Origin: Ecdyonurus torrentis
Lineage: Eukaryota > Arthropoda > Insecta > Ephemeroptera > Heptageniidae
Assembly: GCA_949318235.1 (NCBI GenBank)
Contig: OX439129.1
Coordinates: 37,357,027-37,421,026, forward strand
Length of the DNA: 64,000 nucleotides
Reading direction: 5' to 3'
The notes beneath the pieces were generated by a model that saw only the letters and a program-made list of their open reading frames with translations, did no database searches and was not told where the DNA came from. Each line of letters opens with the position of its first letter. Position 1 is the stretch's first letter. Below, in pieces: positions 52,101-58,739 of this stretch. The translations under genes were made by a program, and so were the position numbers.

Positions 52101-54200
52101 TTTTTAAGAAAAGCATATTATAGACGTTGATAGCGAATATAATAATAATTGATATAGAAAAATGCAAGTTTAAAAATGGTTATTTTAGTTTATATTTGAT
52201 TCTACTCCATAAGTGTTTCCGGTGAAAAAAAACTCATTTTCTGGCCTCAATCCAATAGTTTTCTTAAAGCCATAGACAACATAAAACAACATGTGCTTTT
52301 TAATGAATAAACACAATATGGGATTTTCAAAACTGATGACAATTTTTACCAGAATGTTAATGTAACCCCACGAGAGAGCGTGAAAATACTGTATAGTATA
52401 CAATTTACGTGACTATTCATGTTTCTGACGTCAGAAACATGCAAAAATTAGTAAAAAATGTTGTACGGGTTGCATAAATTGAAATTTTCTGATCACTGCT
52501 ACGGAGCTACAGTTGGGTTTTGAGACAAAATAAAGTTATTTATGTATACTCGACTCAAAATACGTGAGTTACCTGCCGTTCGACCTTTTACGGTATCGCC
52601 CAGCCGGCCCTTTCTCCTCAAATGTGGCATTGGGCGATACTTTAGGCATGCCTGATTTAAATCGACTGAGGTTTTTTGAGTCGAGTATAAATACCATCAA
52701 GTGTTTTGTGATATAAATGCTTATGTTTTTTTCTTGTCTATTTCTTTAAAAAATAAAATGGTAAGCGGATGGGTATGCTATTGTTAAGGATATAAAATTA
52801 ATGGTCCTTTTTCCTGTGATTGGCTAGCATGATACGTCGGTAACCTCCATTTTAATAATATTAATTTTTAATTATATTTCTTAATTTTTAACATCTTTAG
52901 TATCATAGAGAGATGAAGAATTGCAAAAATACTAAATCTTTATAATATAATGAAGTTCTATCTCAACCGTAACTACCTTTAAGTAGAATTTCTTATATAC
53001 AAATTGATGTAAAAGTAACCAATGACCATTAATCTTACAAACGATGTGAATCTCATCTCATACAAAAAGTTTTATACTTAAACAAACGTGATGCAAGCTC
53101 AAGATTTTACTCTCTAGTAAGAGTGATGATACTGGTAATAGTCAACAGGTCTTTCTTCAATAACTTCGGCTTGGAATAAAGTTGAATGTAATTTTTTTTG
53201 AAATGTGAATCAGTAGTTTATACACTACTTATTGTTGAACATTGTATTGAACTTATTTATTATAGAATTGCGTGAGAGATAATATCATATACATATAACA
53301 CACAAAAAAATTCTTTTTTAAAAGACACGTGAGTATAATTTACTCATTTTTTTTAAAATTCTTGATTGCATAATATAGCATAATTATATTTTAAAATTTC
53401 ATAATGTTTAACTTTAAAAAATGCGTATTTTTTTTTATTAAATATAGATCTTTGCTAAATCTTATAAAAATAGATAAGAATGAATAAGCAAAAATTTATG
53501 AGAATTATAAATAAAATTCGACTAAAAATAAACAAGACTTTCAAGTTTTCTTTTACCAAATTTACTATCAATTTAAAAGCTAATTTGCAATAAAATCAAG
53601 ATATTAATCACAAGCATGCCAAAAATTGCTCACTTAAAATTTTAGCAAACTAGAAAAGTGTGCATGACATGCTCCAATAAGTAACTAAATGTTTTTGTCT
53701 GAAAATTGAATAAGATAAATGAGAACAATTGTAGAGCAAAATATATAATAGCTGCTTTTTAGTAGCTATGCTTGAGAAAGCTTATAACTGTAACAATTTG
53801 CAAAAAAAAAAAAAAAAAAAAAAAAAAAACTGTCAACACATACAATAATTTTAAATTTTGCCATGTTATTTAAATTATTAAATGGTTCATATTTTTGCAT
53901 ATTATTATTACTAAAAGGCTATTTTATTATGCTATAAGTATATTTAATACTTTGAAAATGCTTACTTGCACCTGAAATCAAATATTGCTAACTAAATGCA
54001 AATTTAAAAAAATAGAATACCAGGCTTTTTTAATATCATTTTACCTGACGTACATGAAAATATTAATTATAAATAATATTTAATTAATAAATAATTTTAC
54101 CTCTAGGTGGACTGATGTGTTGATAAAGTCCCGAGGCTTGAAGATTACGATGATTCTTACCCTTAAGGTTACTCCCAGCCCTTATATTATCAGGAGCCAT
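29893..54200 (-). CDS. Large ankyrin-repeat and DPY-30-motif protein, 25-exon gene model
   Basis: Gene-level entry; coding exons are 54200-54101, 46958-46795, 43873-43661, 43073-42872, 41058-40892, 40664-40533, 40182-40003, 39788-38859, 38653-38453, 38352-38149, 37579-37469, 36856-36564, 36365-36135, 36076-35917, 35856-35716, 35657-35496, 35282-35099, 34994-34950, 34628-34510, 33835-33725, 33291-33087, 32614-32463, 31735-31535, 30575-30474 and 29982-29893. Every junction is GT-AG on the minus strand and phases are consistent, giving 4,800 coding bases and about 1,599 aa. Seen: ankyrin signatures (GRTPLHYA, GLTPLHKA), a repeated W/GHG/VP helical module, Pro/Ser/Asn-rich linkers at about 405-700 and 870-1043, an Ala/Gln-rich linker at about 1205-1258, and a DPY-30 motif at about 1278-1305. 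Known: ankyrin repeats bind proteins; DPY-30 motifs form helical dimers that dock partners, as in adenylate kinase 7, radial-spoke proteins and the ASH2L complex. Inferred: a scaffold, possibly axonemal. I do not recognise a named orthologue. Confidence 0.8.
30474..30575 (-). CDS. Exon 24: last ankyrin repeat (ERTALHYAMAMD)
   Basis: Residues about 1537-1570. Acceptor ttacattgcag|TTG, donor GACCTG|gtaagt, 34 codons. Encodes LERTALHYAMAMDKAEVL and LVKAGAKRVLKDL, the same frame and intron position as the other GRTPLHYA exons. Confidence 0.85.
30694..30893. mobile_element. MITE family C, copy 2 (in an intron)
   Basis: Lies between exons 30474-30575 and 31535-31735. Shares CGCGTCAAAAGAGAGCATCT and GACGTGGAAGCATCG with copy 1. 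Contains GCATCTGCACTTTCCAC twice in tandem (30719 and 30751) plus an inverted version near the right end. Confidence 0.65.
31535..31735 (-). CDS. Exon 23: C-terminal ankyrin repeats (GRCSLHIAALCQQEHILEF)
   Basis: Residues about 1470-1536. Acceptor tgtttatag|AAT, donor GACAAT|gtaagt, 67 codons. Encodes KREWIHKTIRHGSLESLQEV, LAVARNSRGRCSLHIAAL and HILEFIANTFPLTLSAGDN: module, ankyrin, then the FP landmark. Confidence 0.85.
32463..32614 (-). CDS. Exon 22: C-terminal block, part 2
   Basis: Residues about 1419-1469. Acceptor tgatatag|GA, donor TTTGAG|gtaacg. Encodes DTAKLEELLMDGYDHILDV, NGATIMELVQQSNVQE and LLKAIPAFE. The GYDHILD and AIPAFE landmarks align with GHGDKIIG and HVPIYM of the earlier modules. 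Confidence 0.82.
33087..33291 (-). CDS. Exon 21: C-terminal ankyrin block, part 1
   Basis: Residues about 1351-1419. Acceptor tatttccag|GAC, donor AGAGG|gtaagt, phase 1. Encodes DEHGQSMLHFASARSHSR, LLREAGLSVGQRDA, YRTPRDVALEAGLPENARDI and DAWVLHIALEG. These are diverged ankyrin repeats running into a fifth, looser copy of the helical module. Confidence 0.82.
33725..33835 (-). CDS. Exon 20: Ser/Thr/Gly-rich linker
   Basis: Residues about 1314-1350. Acceptor taattcag|AGC, donor AATAGG|gtaagc, 37 codons. Polar, presumably disordered (SSQVDTQDNKPGTRGK … GSMTNAAGSTNR), separating the DPY-30 motif from the last ankyrin block. Confidence 0.76.
34510..34628 (-). CDS. Exon 19: DPY-30-type dimerisation motif
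   Basis: Residues about 1274-1313. Acceptor attttgaag|GT. Encodes VGEPLMQGLKEVSSLRP then KDPIAFLANYLYNFP, matching the DPY-30 family pattern (L…G L.E….RP.DPI.(F/W)LA.YLL). In known proteins this two-helix hairpin dimerises and binds an amphipathic helix of a partner. Two donors lie six bases apart (GACAG|gtacag and GTACAG|gtaggg); both keep the frame and differ by the residues Val-Gln. The family call rests on motif pattern only. Confidence 0.8.
34950..34994 (-). CDS. Exon 18: 45-base exon before the DPY-30 exon
   Basis: Residues about 1259-1274. Acceptor cacttatag|AA, donor GAAGA|gtgagt. Encodes ADGSAMKNSDYVEK. Short, but both splice signals are strong and it is the only segment connecting the flanking phases. 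Confidence 0.7.
35099..35282 (-). CDS. Exon 17: ankyrin cap and Ala/Gln-rich linker
   Basis: Residues about 1198-1259. Acceptor actatgtcag|CGT, donor CCCCTG|gtacgt, phase 1. Starts RDHTAMDYQL, the end of the repeat, then a His/Gln/Glu stretch, an Ala run (QAAAVAAAAAS) and a Gln/Pro tail. The Ala codons are mixed GCA/GCG/GCC/GCT rather than a pure triplet tract, which suggests selection for the Ala run. Confidence 0.8.
35496..35657 (-). CDS. Exon 16: ankyrin repeats (NAGRTPLHYAAVLPDRG)
   Basis: Residues about 1144-1197. Acceptor gaattttag|GTT, donor GATAAG|gttaga, 54 codons. Encodes VGVARYLGGRFPETLDAQD, then NAGRTPLHYAAVLPDRG and TLIAMGADPRKRDK. The best match in the window to the ankyrin consensus. 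Confidence 0.87.
35716..35856 (-). CDS. Exon 15: ankyrin repeat (VHLAASHGDLEAL, GATPLHKAVLFRQ)
   Basis: Residues about 1097-1143. Acceptor tttatttag|GAA, donor AGACAG|gttaga, 47 codons. Encodes EKIAAVHLAASHGDLEAL, RRKFVTSRD, then QYGATPLHKAVLFRQ: two ankyrin first helices in register with the canonical repeat. Confidence 0.86.
35917..36076 (-). CDS. Exon 14: fourth helical module (AGHGDKI, LIDHVPIYM)
   Basis: Residues about 1044-1096. Acceptor aaattttag|T, donor TATATG|gtaagt. Encodes ARRHVEARNTEKLAELVL, AGHGDKIIG and GLIDHVPIYM. The module Trp is replaced by His here, but the GHG and VP..M landmarks remain. Confidence 0.82.
36135..36365 (-). CDS. Exon 13: acidic disordered linker
   Basis: Residues about 966-1043. 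Acceptor attgacag|A, donor CAACC|gtaaga; enters in phase 2 and leaves in phase 2. Encodes a Glu/Pro/Asn-rich low-complexity segment (EVEGHEVPVPAEIEIIP … ESLISEAMKPIPKSKNQP). No domain recognised. Confidence 0.76.
36564..36856 (-). CDS. Exon 12: end of ankyrin block and Pro/Glu-rich linker
   Basis: Residues about 869-966. Acceptor tatttcag|ACC. The donor is CCAAA|gtatga (phase 2), the only choice fitting the next exon. Reading on past it meets a stop at 36545-36547. Starts TGNRASDYLAES, the ankyrin capping segment, then an acidic Pro/Ser/Asn linker (TVMEPPPTSELPTAK, SEPPIEEPK). No domain recognised in the linker. Confidence 0.77.
36899..37202. mobile_element. Foldback family B, copy 2 (in an intron)
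   Basis: Between exons 36564-36856 and 37469-37579. The same outer stems as copies 1 and 3, but a different inner stem: TGGTGCGTGCG…ACTCTGAC pairs with GTCAGAGTCCGCACGCACCA. The extreme left end is degraded. Confidence 0.8.
37469..37579 (-). CDS. Exon 11: ankyrin repeat EGRTPLHYAG
   Basis: Residues about 832-868. Acceptor aattctcag|GAG, donor GACGCG|gtgaga, 37 codons. Encodes EGRTPLHYAGMCQDAER and CYQLLLAYAAPESAKDA. The intron sits immediately before EGR, the same position as at 43073. Confidence 0.84.
38149..38352 (-). CDS. Exon 10: ankyrin repeats (GMQPMHVAARAGHEDML)
   Basis: Residues about 764-831. Acceptor atgtcttag|GAT, donor GACTGG|gtgaga, 68 codons. Encodes MRHMHDATASGNVAEVRGL, then LARDDEGMQPMHVAARAGH and MLRLLLRVFPRGAG. 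Same layout as exon 3, with the conserved FP after the second helix. Confidence 0.84.
38453..38653 (-). CDS. Exon 9: third helical module (W, GRGHR, FIDRAPGFM)
   Basis: Residues about 697-763. Acceptor aaattacag|GGT, donor TTTATG|gtatga, 67 codons. After a short Pro-rich lead (PIRPITPPGSR) comes LERWVRAGNLGRLEDALL, EGRGHRVM and FREFIDRAPGFM, aligning with exons 2 and 5. Confidence 0.83.
38859..39788 (-). CDS. Exon 8: large 930-base exon encoding a disordered Pro/Ser/Asn-rich linker
   Basis: Residues about 387-696. Acceptor ccgtgtag|CGT, donor CTTTTT|gtaagt, 310 whole codons without a stop. The first residues (RGRSATYYAQHPGD) finish the preceding ankyrin repeat. The rest is low-complexity and proline-rich, with PxxP-type stretches (SPIKATSILPVKPL, IPIKPEPE). 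Two similar short segments, LSTAIAAVTKSRK and LSLAVAALTQKK, lie about 18 residues apart, look like amphipathic helices and may be a duplicated binding motif. It ends SGSDDDLLF, an acidic tail. Probably a flexible tether between ankyrin blocks. Confidence 0.82.
40003..40182 (-). CDS. Exon 7: ankyrin repeats (AAGLGHSEIADDII, RLPIHYAAIHK)
   Basis: Residues about 327-386. Acceptor ggactag|GCT, donor GATATG|gtaagt, 60 codons. Completes one ankyrin repeat (AAGLGHSEIADDIIQR) and carries another (RRLPIHYAAIHK, then IYKLLLAAGADENIPDM). LLLAAGADEN is a textbook ankyrin second helix and turn. Confidence 0.85.
40533..40664 (-). CDS. Exon 6: ankyrin repeat (VHLAAVHNN, GLTPLHK)
   Basis: Residues about 283-326. 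Acceptor attccag|AGT, donor CATAAG|gtaaaa, 44 codons. Encodes IIKEVHLAAVHNNLPLW, a Pro-rich loop, then DKNGLTPLHK. The GLTPLHK|A hallmark is split by the intron exactly as in the exon pair 35716/35496. Confidence 0.83.
40892..41058 (-). CDS. Exon 5: second W/GHG helical module
   Basis: Residues about 228-282. Acceptor tacttgcag|AT, donor ATCCTG|gtatcg. Encodes HIRKWIHERDLPRLEHLV, CGHGERLL and FLEAVPCIL, closely parallel to the exon at 46795-46958. High GC and CpG against AT-rich introns supports coding. Confidence 0.83.
41059..42871 (-). other. Intron 4 of the ankyrin gene
   Basis: 1.8 kb, with poly(T) at 41286-41316 and poly(A) at 41505-41532. Near 42,580-42,625 is a GCAACCAGTTG…TTGCCTA.ATTAC block shared with 13,927-13,974. 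No exon seen. Confidence 0.6.
42872..43073 (-). CDS. Exon 4: ankyrin repeat EGRTPLHYCG plus Ser-rich linker
   Basis: Residues about 160-227. Acceptor tatacag|GAA, donor GGGTG|gtaagt. Starts with EGRTPLHYCG, then SILEAAGADKDVVDRRGN, a canonical ankyrin repeat with the AGAD turn, then RARNYMG and a Ser/Thr/Asn-rich linker. Ends in phase 1; the split codon becomes Asp with the next exon. Confidence 0.84.
43661..43873 (-). CDS. Exon 3: ankyrin repeats (DAAHSAADAGRVEDL, GLLHKAVLRGHEAL)
   Basis: Residues about 89-159. Acceptor ggtttag|TCT, donor GACCAT|gtgagt, 71 whole codons. Contains two ankyrin helix pairs: DAAHSAADAGRVEDLRIML, then GLGLLHKAVLRGHEALAQML. Each phase-0 border falls where equivalent borders fall in the other ankyrin blocks, which supports expansion by exon duplication. 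Confidence 0.83.
44336..44381. repeat. (TA)n microsatellite in an intron
   Basis: About 46 bases of TA in the intron 43874-46794. Confidence 0.9.
45052..45128. repeat. (CT)n microsatellite in an intron
   Basis: About 77 bases of CT in the intron 43874-46794; a GA tract in the pre-mRNA. Confidence 0.95.
46795..46958 (-). CDS. Exon 2: first W/GHG helical module
   Basis: Residues about 34-88. Acceptor ttgtttcag|CA, donor CTTATG|gtacgt. Encodes IPALKPSTVRQWLAEGD followed by LEQLV, GQGHRLL and FLRNLPGLM. This is the clearest copy of a ~50-residue module recurring at 40892-41058, 38453-38653 and 35917-36076, and more loosely across 33087-32463. It looks like two or three helices capping an ankyrin stack. 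Confidence 0.8.
47681..47714 (-). CDS. Candidate alternative first exon of the ankyrin/DPY-30 gene
   Basis: Inside the 7.1-kb first intron, an ATG at 47714 (MVEIFMSSRSA) is preceded by an in-frame TAG and followed by a strong donor, GCAT|gtaagt. It ends in phase 1, so it joins the exon at 46958 in frame (…RSAS-IPALKPSTVRQW). Upstream is a TCAGAAG-like initiator context. If used it gives a protein of about 1,577 aa lacking the MAPDN… N-terminus. Only transcript data can confirm it; the phase match has a one-in-three chance of arising at random. Confidence 0.4.
49272..49329. repeat. (TCTG/TC)n microsatellite in an intron
   Basis: Mixed TCTG and TCTC units in the first intron; a (TA)n tract lies at 49158-49190. 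Confidence 0.85.
50398..50450 (+). repeat. Solo arm related to foldback family D
   Basis: AAGTTGGGTTAAATTGAGAG … AGCCTGATTTCG.CCA matches one arm of 56889-56940 with a few changes; no opposite arm is nearby. Confidence 0.55.
51391..51712. mobile_element. Foldback family B, copy 3 (in an intron)
   Basis: Outer stems as in copies 1 and 2. The inner stem TGCCACTGGCGGTCACTGAC pairs perfectly with GTCAGTGACCGCCAGTGGCA and has its own sequence. Lies in the large first intron of the ankyrin gene. Confidence 0.8.
52264..52749 (+). mobile_element. MITE family A, copy 3, interrupted by a nested element
   Basis: Same ends and order as copy 2, with the perfect 24-base palindrome at 52418-52441. It is split after TATTTATGTA by a 141-bp insertion, after which the family A sequence resumes (CCATCAAGTGTTTTGTG). 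Lies in the first intron of the ankyrin gene. Confidence 0.8.
52547..52687. mobile_element. 141-bp TIR element nested in family A copy 3
   Basis: Perfect 14-base inverted termini TACTCGACTCAAAA / TTTTGAGTCGAGTA flanked by TA on both sides. The GC-rich interior has an inner inverted pair GTATCGCCCA / TGGGCGATAC. The empty site is visible in copies 2 and 4 of family A. Confidence 0.8.
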
Positions 54201-54240
54201 GCGGAGTACACGTCCCAATTGCGCCGGCCATTGGCGGCAA
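54101..54240 (-). CDS. Candidate first coding exon of the ankyrin/DPY-30 gene
   Basis: The donor is AGAG|gtaaaa and the exon ends in phase 1, matching the exon at 46958. The frame is open from 54239, and the first in-frame ATG (MAPDNIRAG...) is at 54200. An in-frame TAG lies just upstream of 54240, so this can be a 5' exon. An earlier ATG in a good Kozak context (CCGCCAATGG) opens a short out-of-frame ORF of 13 codons, a possible uORF. The encoded 33 residues are basic and Asn-rich, ending in HISPPR. The sequence just before 54240 (ggtttag) also looks like an acceptor, so the segment could instead be an internal exon. That would need an upstream exon ending in phase 2, and the exon at 58740 ends in phase 0. 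Confidence 0.6.
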
Positions 54241-54411
54241 CTAAACCATACATTCTAGTCTATCTATCTAACTCACGCCAGCTCAATGTCGATTGCAGGT
54301 TGCTAACAACACGGGTTTCTAGGCTACCTCTCACTATGCTATATAAAATTAATTATTTATCAATCTTTTAACTATCCAACTTAGTAAGCGTGTGTTTTTT
54401 TTATTAAATTC

Positions 54412-54415
<4 letters not shown>

Positions 54416-54456
<41 letters not shown>
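54416..54456. repeat. (TA)n microsatellite
   Basis: About 41 bases of TA, roughly 70 bases upstream (minus-strand sense) of the candidate promoter region at 54241-54345. Confidence 0.9.
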
Positions 54457-54460
<4 letters not shown>

Positions 54461-56153
54461 TATTACATGATGACATCAAGCCTGATACAATTCTCTTTGA
54501 CTTTGATAAGTGGATCGTCGTTTGCTTTTCAATTATTATTAACCAATAGAGAAGGAAATTACTGCAGTTTCTTTCATCCTATTTTTTTTTTTTCAAAGTA
54601 AACCAAGGATTGCATGTTTAATTTATAATTAAATGTATTTGTAAAAAGACATATCATTAAAATAATTAAAAATGTATATTGCAAAAAAAAAAAAAAAAAA
54701 AAAAGTCCTTCTTCTTTTGACAAGGAAATTTCTATTTGTCTATTCAATTACTTTTTAATAAGTTATATCCCCGTGACCCAAGCGCTTACAGAGAAAAAAA
54801 AAACAATTTTCTTTATAAAGCAAATAAAAAAAAAAAGAACTGTACAAAATGTCATACATGAATATATCAAAATGCATTTAAATTAAATATAACATTTTTA
54901 TTGACATAAATTCACAACAATTGACTATAATAATAGTATAATTTATATACCATACATGCATACATTATTATTATTACAATTTATTAACAATGTGTATGGT
55001 ATAATAATGCGATGGTATGCATTATACATAATAATACATATTATTATACACACATACACAATTCAGTATTAATGATGACATCAAAATATCATACTATATA
55101 ACTAGAAGATAATATAATTTAACATCACAGATATATCTATTATATTTTATAGATACTTAATTTAAATCAAATTATGTAAAGGTGAATGATATCTCATCTA
55201 TAATATTAAAAAAAAAATCTAAAAATTAACCTATTTGAACTTTTAAATACATAGCTAAAATATTATGATTTAAAAATATGACATTAATTCTAATGACAAT
55301 GTTTTATGTATAATTATCAACGTAATTTTATACTAATTATGTAAAATTATTTTATAGTGTTTTATTTTTTTTATTAAAAATTTATAATTTGTATTACCTC
55401 TTTAAATATATCACGCTCATATGACACTGAATAATATTTATATTCAATTTAGAATTTTTATAAAGGATTTCTCTATTATTTTTATAAAAATTTGATATCT
55501 GGCATTGAACTAGAGACTATTTTCAGTAGTTACAAAAACAATATTATACTAAAGTAAACATTTTAAACATTCAACATCACAAATCACGCAATCAAGAAAC
55601 TTGTTGTTTTAGTTTATACAATTTTTGACCTGATTTTAAATAACTTTATTTAAGAATTGCATTGATTAAAATGCTTGATTATGCATTGATTTTATGCTTG
55701 AGTAAATTGAAAAGTGTTCTGTTTTCTATGAGCGTAATATATTAAAAATTAATAAGATTTTTAATGAAATTATAGTACTTATAATAAATTTATAATGAAT
55801 AATTTTTACTTTGTTATAACGTAAATATTTTTAGTGACCTATTTCATTTATATTTTGATTGGATTTTTTTTATTTACGTTTTGTTTTACTAGGAATTTTT
55901 AATTTTCAATTATCAAAACCTAAGTGAGTTATATAAAAATGAATATTTGATTTAATTACTCTAATTATAATGTGTAATATGAGGAAAAAGGAGCAATATA
56001 ATAAGTGGGGTGAAATAAATAATGCAATCTTATTATAAATTATAAATAATGTTGCTAAATATGACGCTTAAAAATAAGCAAAGAAAACATTATTTAAAAA
56101 AAAAATGAATGTTAATGTAATGAAATTTTTAAATGAGAAACATGCAACTTTTT

Positions 56154-56387
56154 TTATGCTAGTTCTTTGATGGTCTCAGAACTGATACCACCGTGATTGA
56201 CAAGATTATTCTCAACTTCTTGGTCCGACATCTCTCGTACTTCAACAGTAACGTGAAATACAAGGACTGGGGGATCCCCTTCATCTTCCTCGCTGCTGCT
56301 ACTGCTACTAGTACTGCTTGCCTTGCACTCGTGACGTTGAAGCAGCTCCGAGCAACACTCGCGGTAAAATATAGGTGTACGACCCAG
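56154..56387 (-). CDS. Ankyrin terminal exon with Ser/Glu tract and stop
   Basis: Acceptor attttatag|CTG continues the previous exon in phase 0 (…KVKDS-LGRTPIFYRECC). The frame then runs through SELLQRHECKASS, a Ser/acidic tract, and VLVFHVTVEVREMSDQEV … SSETIKELA to a TAA at 56156-56154. This gives a complete C-terminus for a neighbouring ankyrin gene or a short isoform. No canonical AATAAA is seen within about 100 bases. A GC-type donor (TGCAAG|gcaagc, phase 0) lies inside the exon and could allow splicing onwards. Confidence 0.65.
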   Translation of the reverse strand: MGRTPIFYRECCSELLQRHECKASSTSSSSSSEEDEGDPPVLVFHVTVEVREMSDQEVENNLVNHGGISSETIKELA

Positions 56388-56683
56388 CTATAAAATAAAC
56401 ATAATAATTTTACAAATTGTTGTGAATTTCAGTTTCAGTTATAATAGAGTAGTGTATAATGTATTATCAAAGAAAATTTATATTAAAAAATAATAATAAT
56501 AGAAAAGAAAAATTTTGTTTACAAAAAAATAAATAATAAATTTATAGTATTAAACCATCTTTTGAAAAAAATTATCAATATTAATTATTTAGAAACTAAA
56601 TTTTAATAAGATAAAAAAATAACAAACAAATTAACATAATGAAATTTTGGTTGTATGCAGTACAGTCAAATTTTACAGTGACG

Positions 56684-57052
56684 TATTCAAATATTTGCAC
56701 TAAATTTTAATCGGAAAAAAAAAACGTTATTCAAATGGTAAAATAAATTTTCACAGTTACGTACGATGGTTTCTACGTAATAATAATAATTAACGGCTTT
56801 TATTGGTCGAAATCAGGCTTCAAACCTCTCAATTCAACCCAACTGTTTGCAGTAGTCAAACATTACAGTTACAGTTTTAAATTCAAATAGTTGGGTTGAA
56901 TTGAGAGGTTTGAAGCCTGATTTCGACCAGTAGAAGCCGTTAATTATTATTATTACGTAGAAACCATTGTACACATAACTGTGAAAATTTATTTTACCAT
57001 TTGAATAAAGTATGTATTTTTCTCGATTAAATTTAATGCAAATATTTGAATG
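56684..57052. mobile_element. Long foldback family D (in an intron)
   Basis: Arms of about 160 bases around a 40-base loop; TTGGGTTGAATTGAGAGGTT and its complement sit beside the loop, and ATTCAAATATTTGCA and its complement are at the ends. Lies between exons 56154-56387 and 58740-58868. Confidence 0.7.
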
Positions 57053-58240
57053 ATAAAATATATTATCTTAATCGTGTGTATGTACATGTACTGTGATATA
57101 AAATTTTATTGTATGTATATATACAATGCTTTCAAACATGGAGATTTTAATTAACGTATTGTTCCATATACATATTTTATATAATATGAAACATGGTATT
57201 TACGTAAGGTAATAGAATAAAATTTTATATCCTCTATGCATTATGATGAAACTGCTGTAGTGATAGATTTTAATCGATCGACGAGCTGTTTAATAGCTCA
57301 TCTAGTAAGATTATTGATAATAATTTGCTTTGCCTTTTTTACCTCATCGTAATGTGAAAAGGTTTGATATTACGATATGAATTTAATTCAGTTATCAGTT
57401 AATGCACCTTATAGTAAACTTCAGAATGTATAGCTACAAATAGTTTAAAATTTTATATGCATGAATATGATACGTATTGGTCAAATATAACTTTTTTTTT
57501 TTTCTAAAATAATCCAATATTAAAAAAGACCATCCACAACTACCTATATGTTTAGTTTAAATTGAAATTATGAAAGTTGCTATAAAAGTTAATGTGTTTA
57601 TTGTGAGCTGATAAAACAATAAAAATATATATATTATTGATAAGTATCATAAAAACATATTATGCTATTGTTATTATTATTATGAACAATCGTGAAAGTT
57701 AAACTGTCAATTAAATAAAAATAAGAATAAGCGAGATAGTATGTTATGCAATATTTTTCCTCCTATTATATTTTTCTAGAACGATTGTCAATAAAGAAAT
57801 ATTAATATCTCTAATTTGCCAACCCCGGAAGTATTTATCTTTTTTTTTTTTTTTTTTTTTTTTTTATTCTTCCATTCTTTTCTTATTAAATATTAAAATT
57901 ATAAAAAAAGTGTTGAAAGAACACGTATTTGGTCACGTATGGTTAAAAAAAAAAATAGGGTTAGAAAATTATATAAAAGTAGCGTAAAAATAACTATATC
58001 TTTGACATATAAAAAAAAAGTAAAAATTTATTTAAAAATTAATTTGATATAATACATGAATATTATATACACATAAAATACAAATACAACGTGTTTACGA
58101 GACATAAATGAGGTCAGTAATATTGATTGAAGTGACAGTCTATAAATGCGTCCTTCCTATATATAAAGGAGAGACAACATAATTGGTGTCACCCTAGACA
58201 GGACACGCTTGCTTTTCCTCTTTGTTGGTCAATGGTCATT

Positions 58241-58279
<39 letters not shown>

Positions 58280-58739
58280 TAATGTTTATTATTGCTATTT
58301 TTTTTAGTTGTTTTTTCTTTGCCTATCATGCATGTAATAAAAAAATATATTGTAAAATAAATCTTCCGAATTTAGATTTGTGATATATCAGTTGAGTCGT
58401 TAAATATGAAATTTTAGTTATTATTAGTCTTTTTTTTTTTTAATATGATCTTAAGAACTTAAATGGGTAGAAGAAAAGTGAGATATTATAACAATGTACA
58501 TCGCAGGCAAGAAATGCAAAACACAATACTTATATGCTGAAAAAGTTGCATAACTTTCAGGTGCCAAAACTCACACGATGCATGAAAATATTTTAATGCT
58601 GTTGTTAAATTGTATTTTTTATTAATTTGTATTCTGGTAAAAGCTTTATTGATTAATCAATCTTCATTAAGGATATAAAATTATTTAGGGTTTAATTGCA
58701 TAGTTAGATGATCATGTAAATGGGCGCTTGCATTCTTAC

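Larger units (their letters stand above)
46959..54100 (-). other. Intron 1 of the ankyrin gene, 7.1 kb
   Basis: Contains the candidate alternative first exon (47681-47714), foldback B3, MITE A copy 3 with its nested element, the solo D arm, poly(A) tracts at 49971-49995 and 53802-53829, and TA repeats. Otherwise nothing recognised. Confidence 0.6.
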
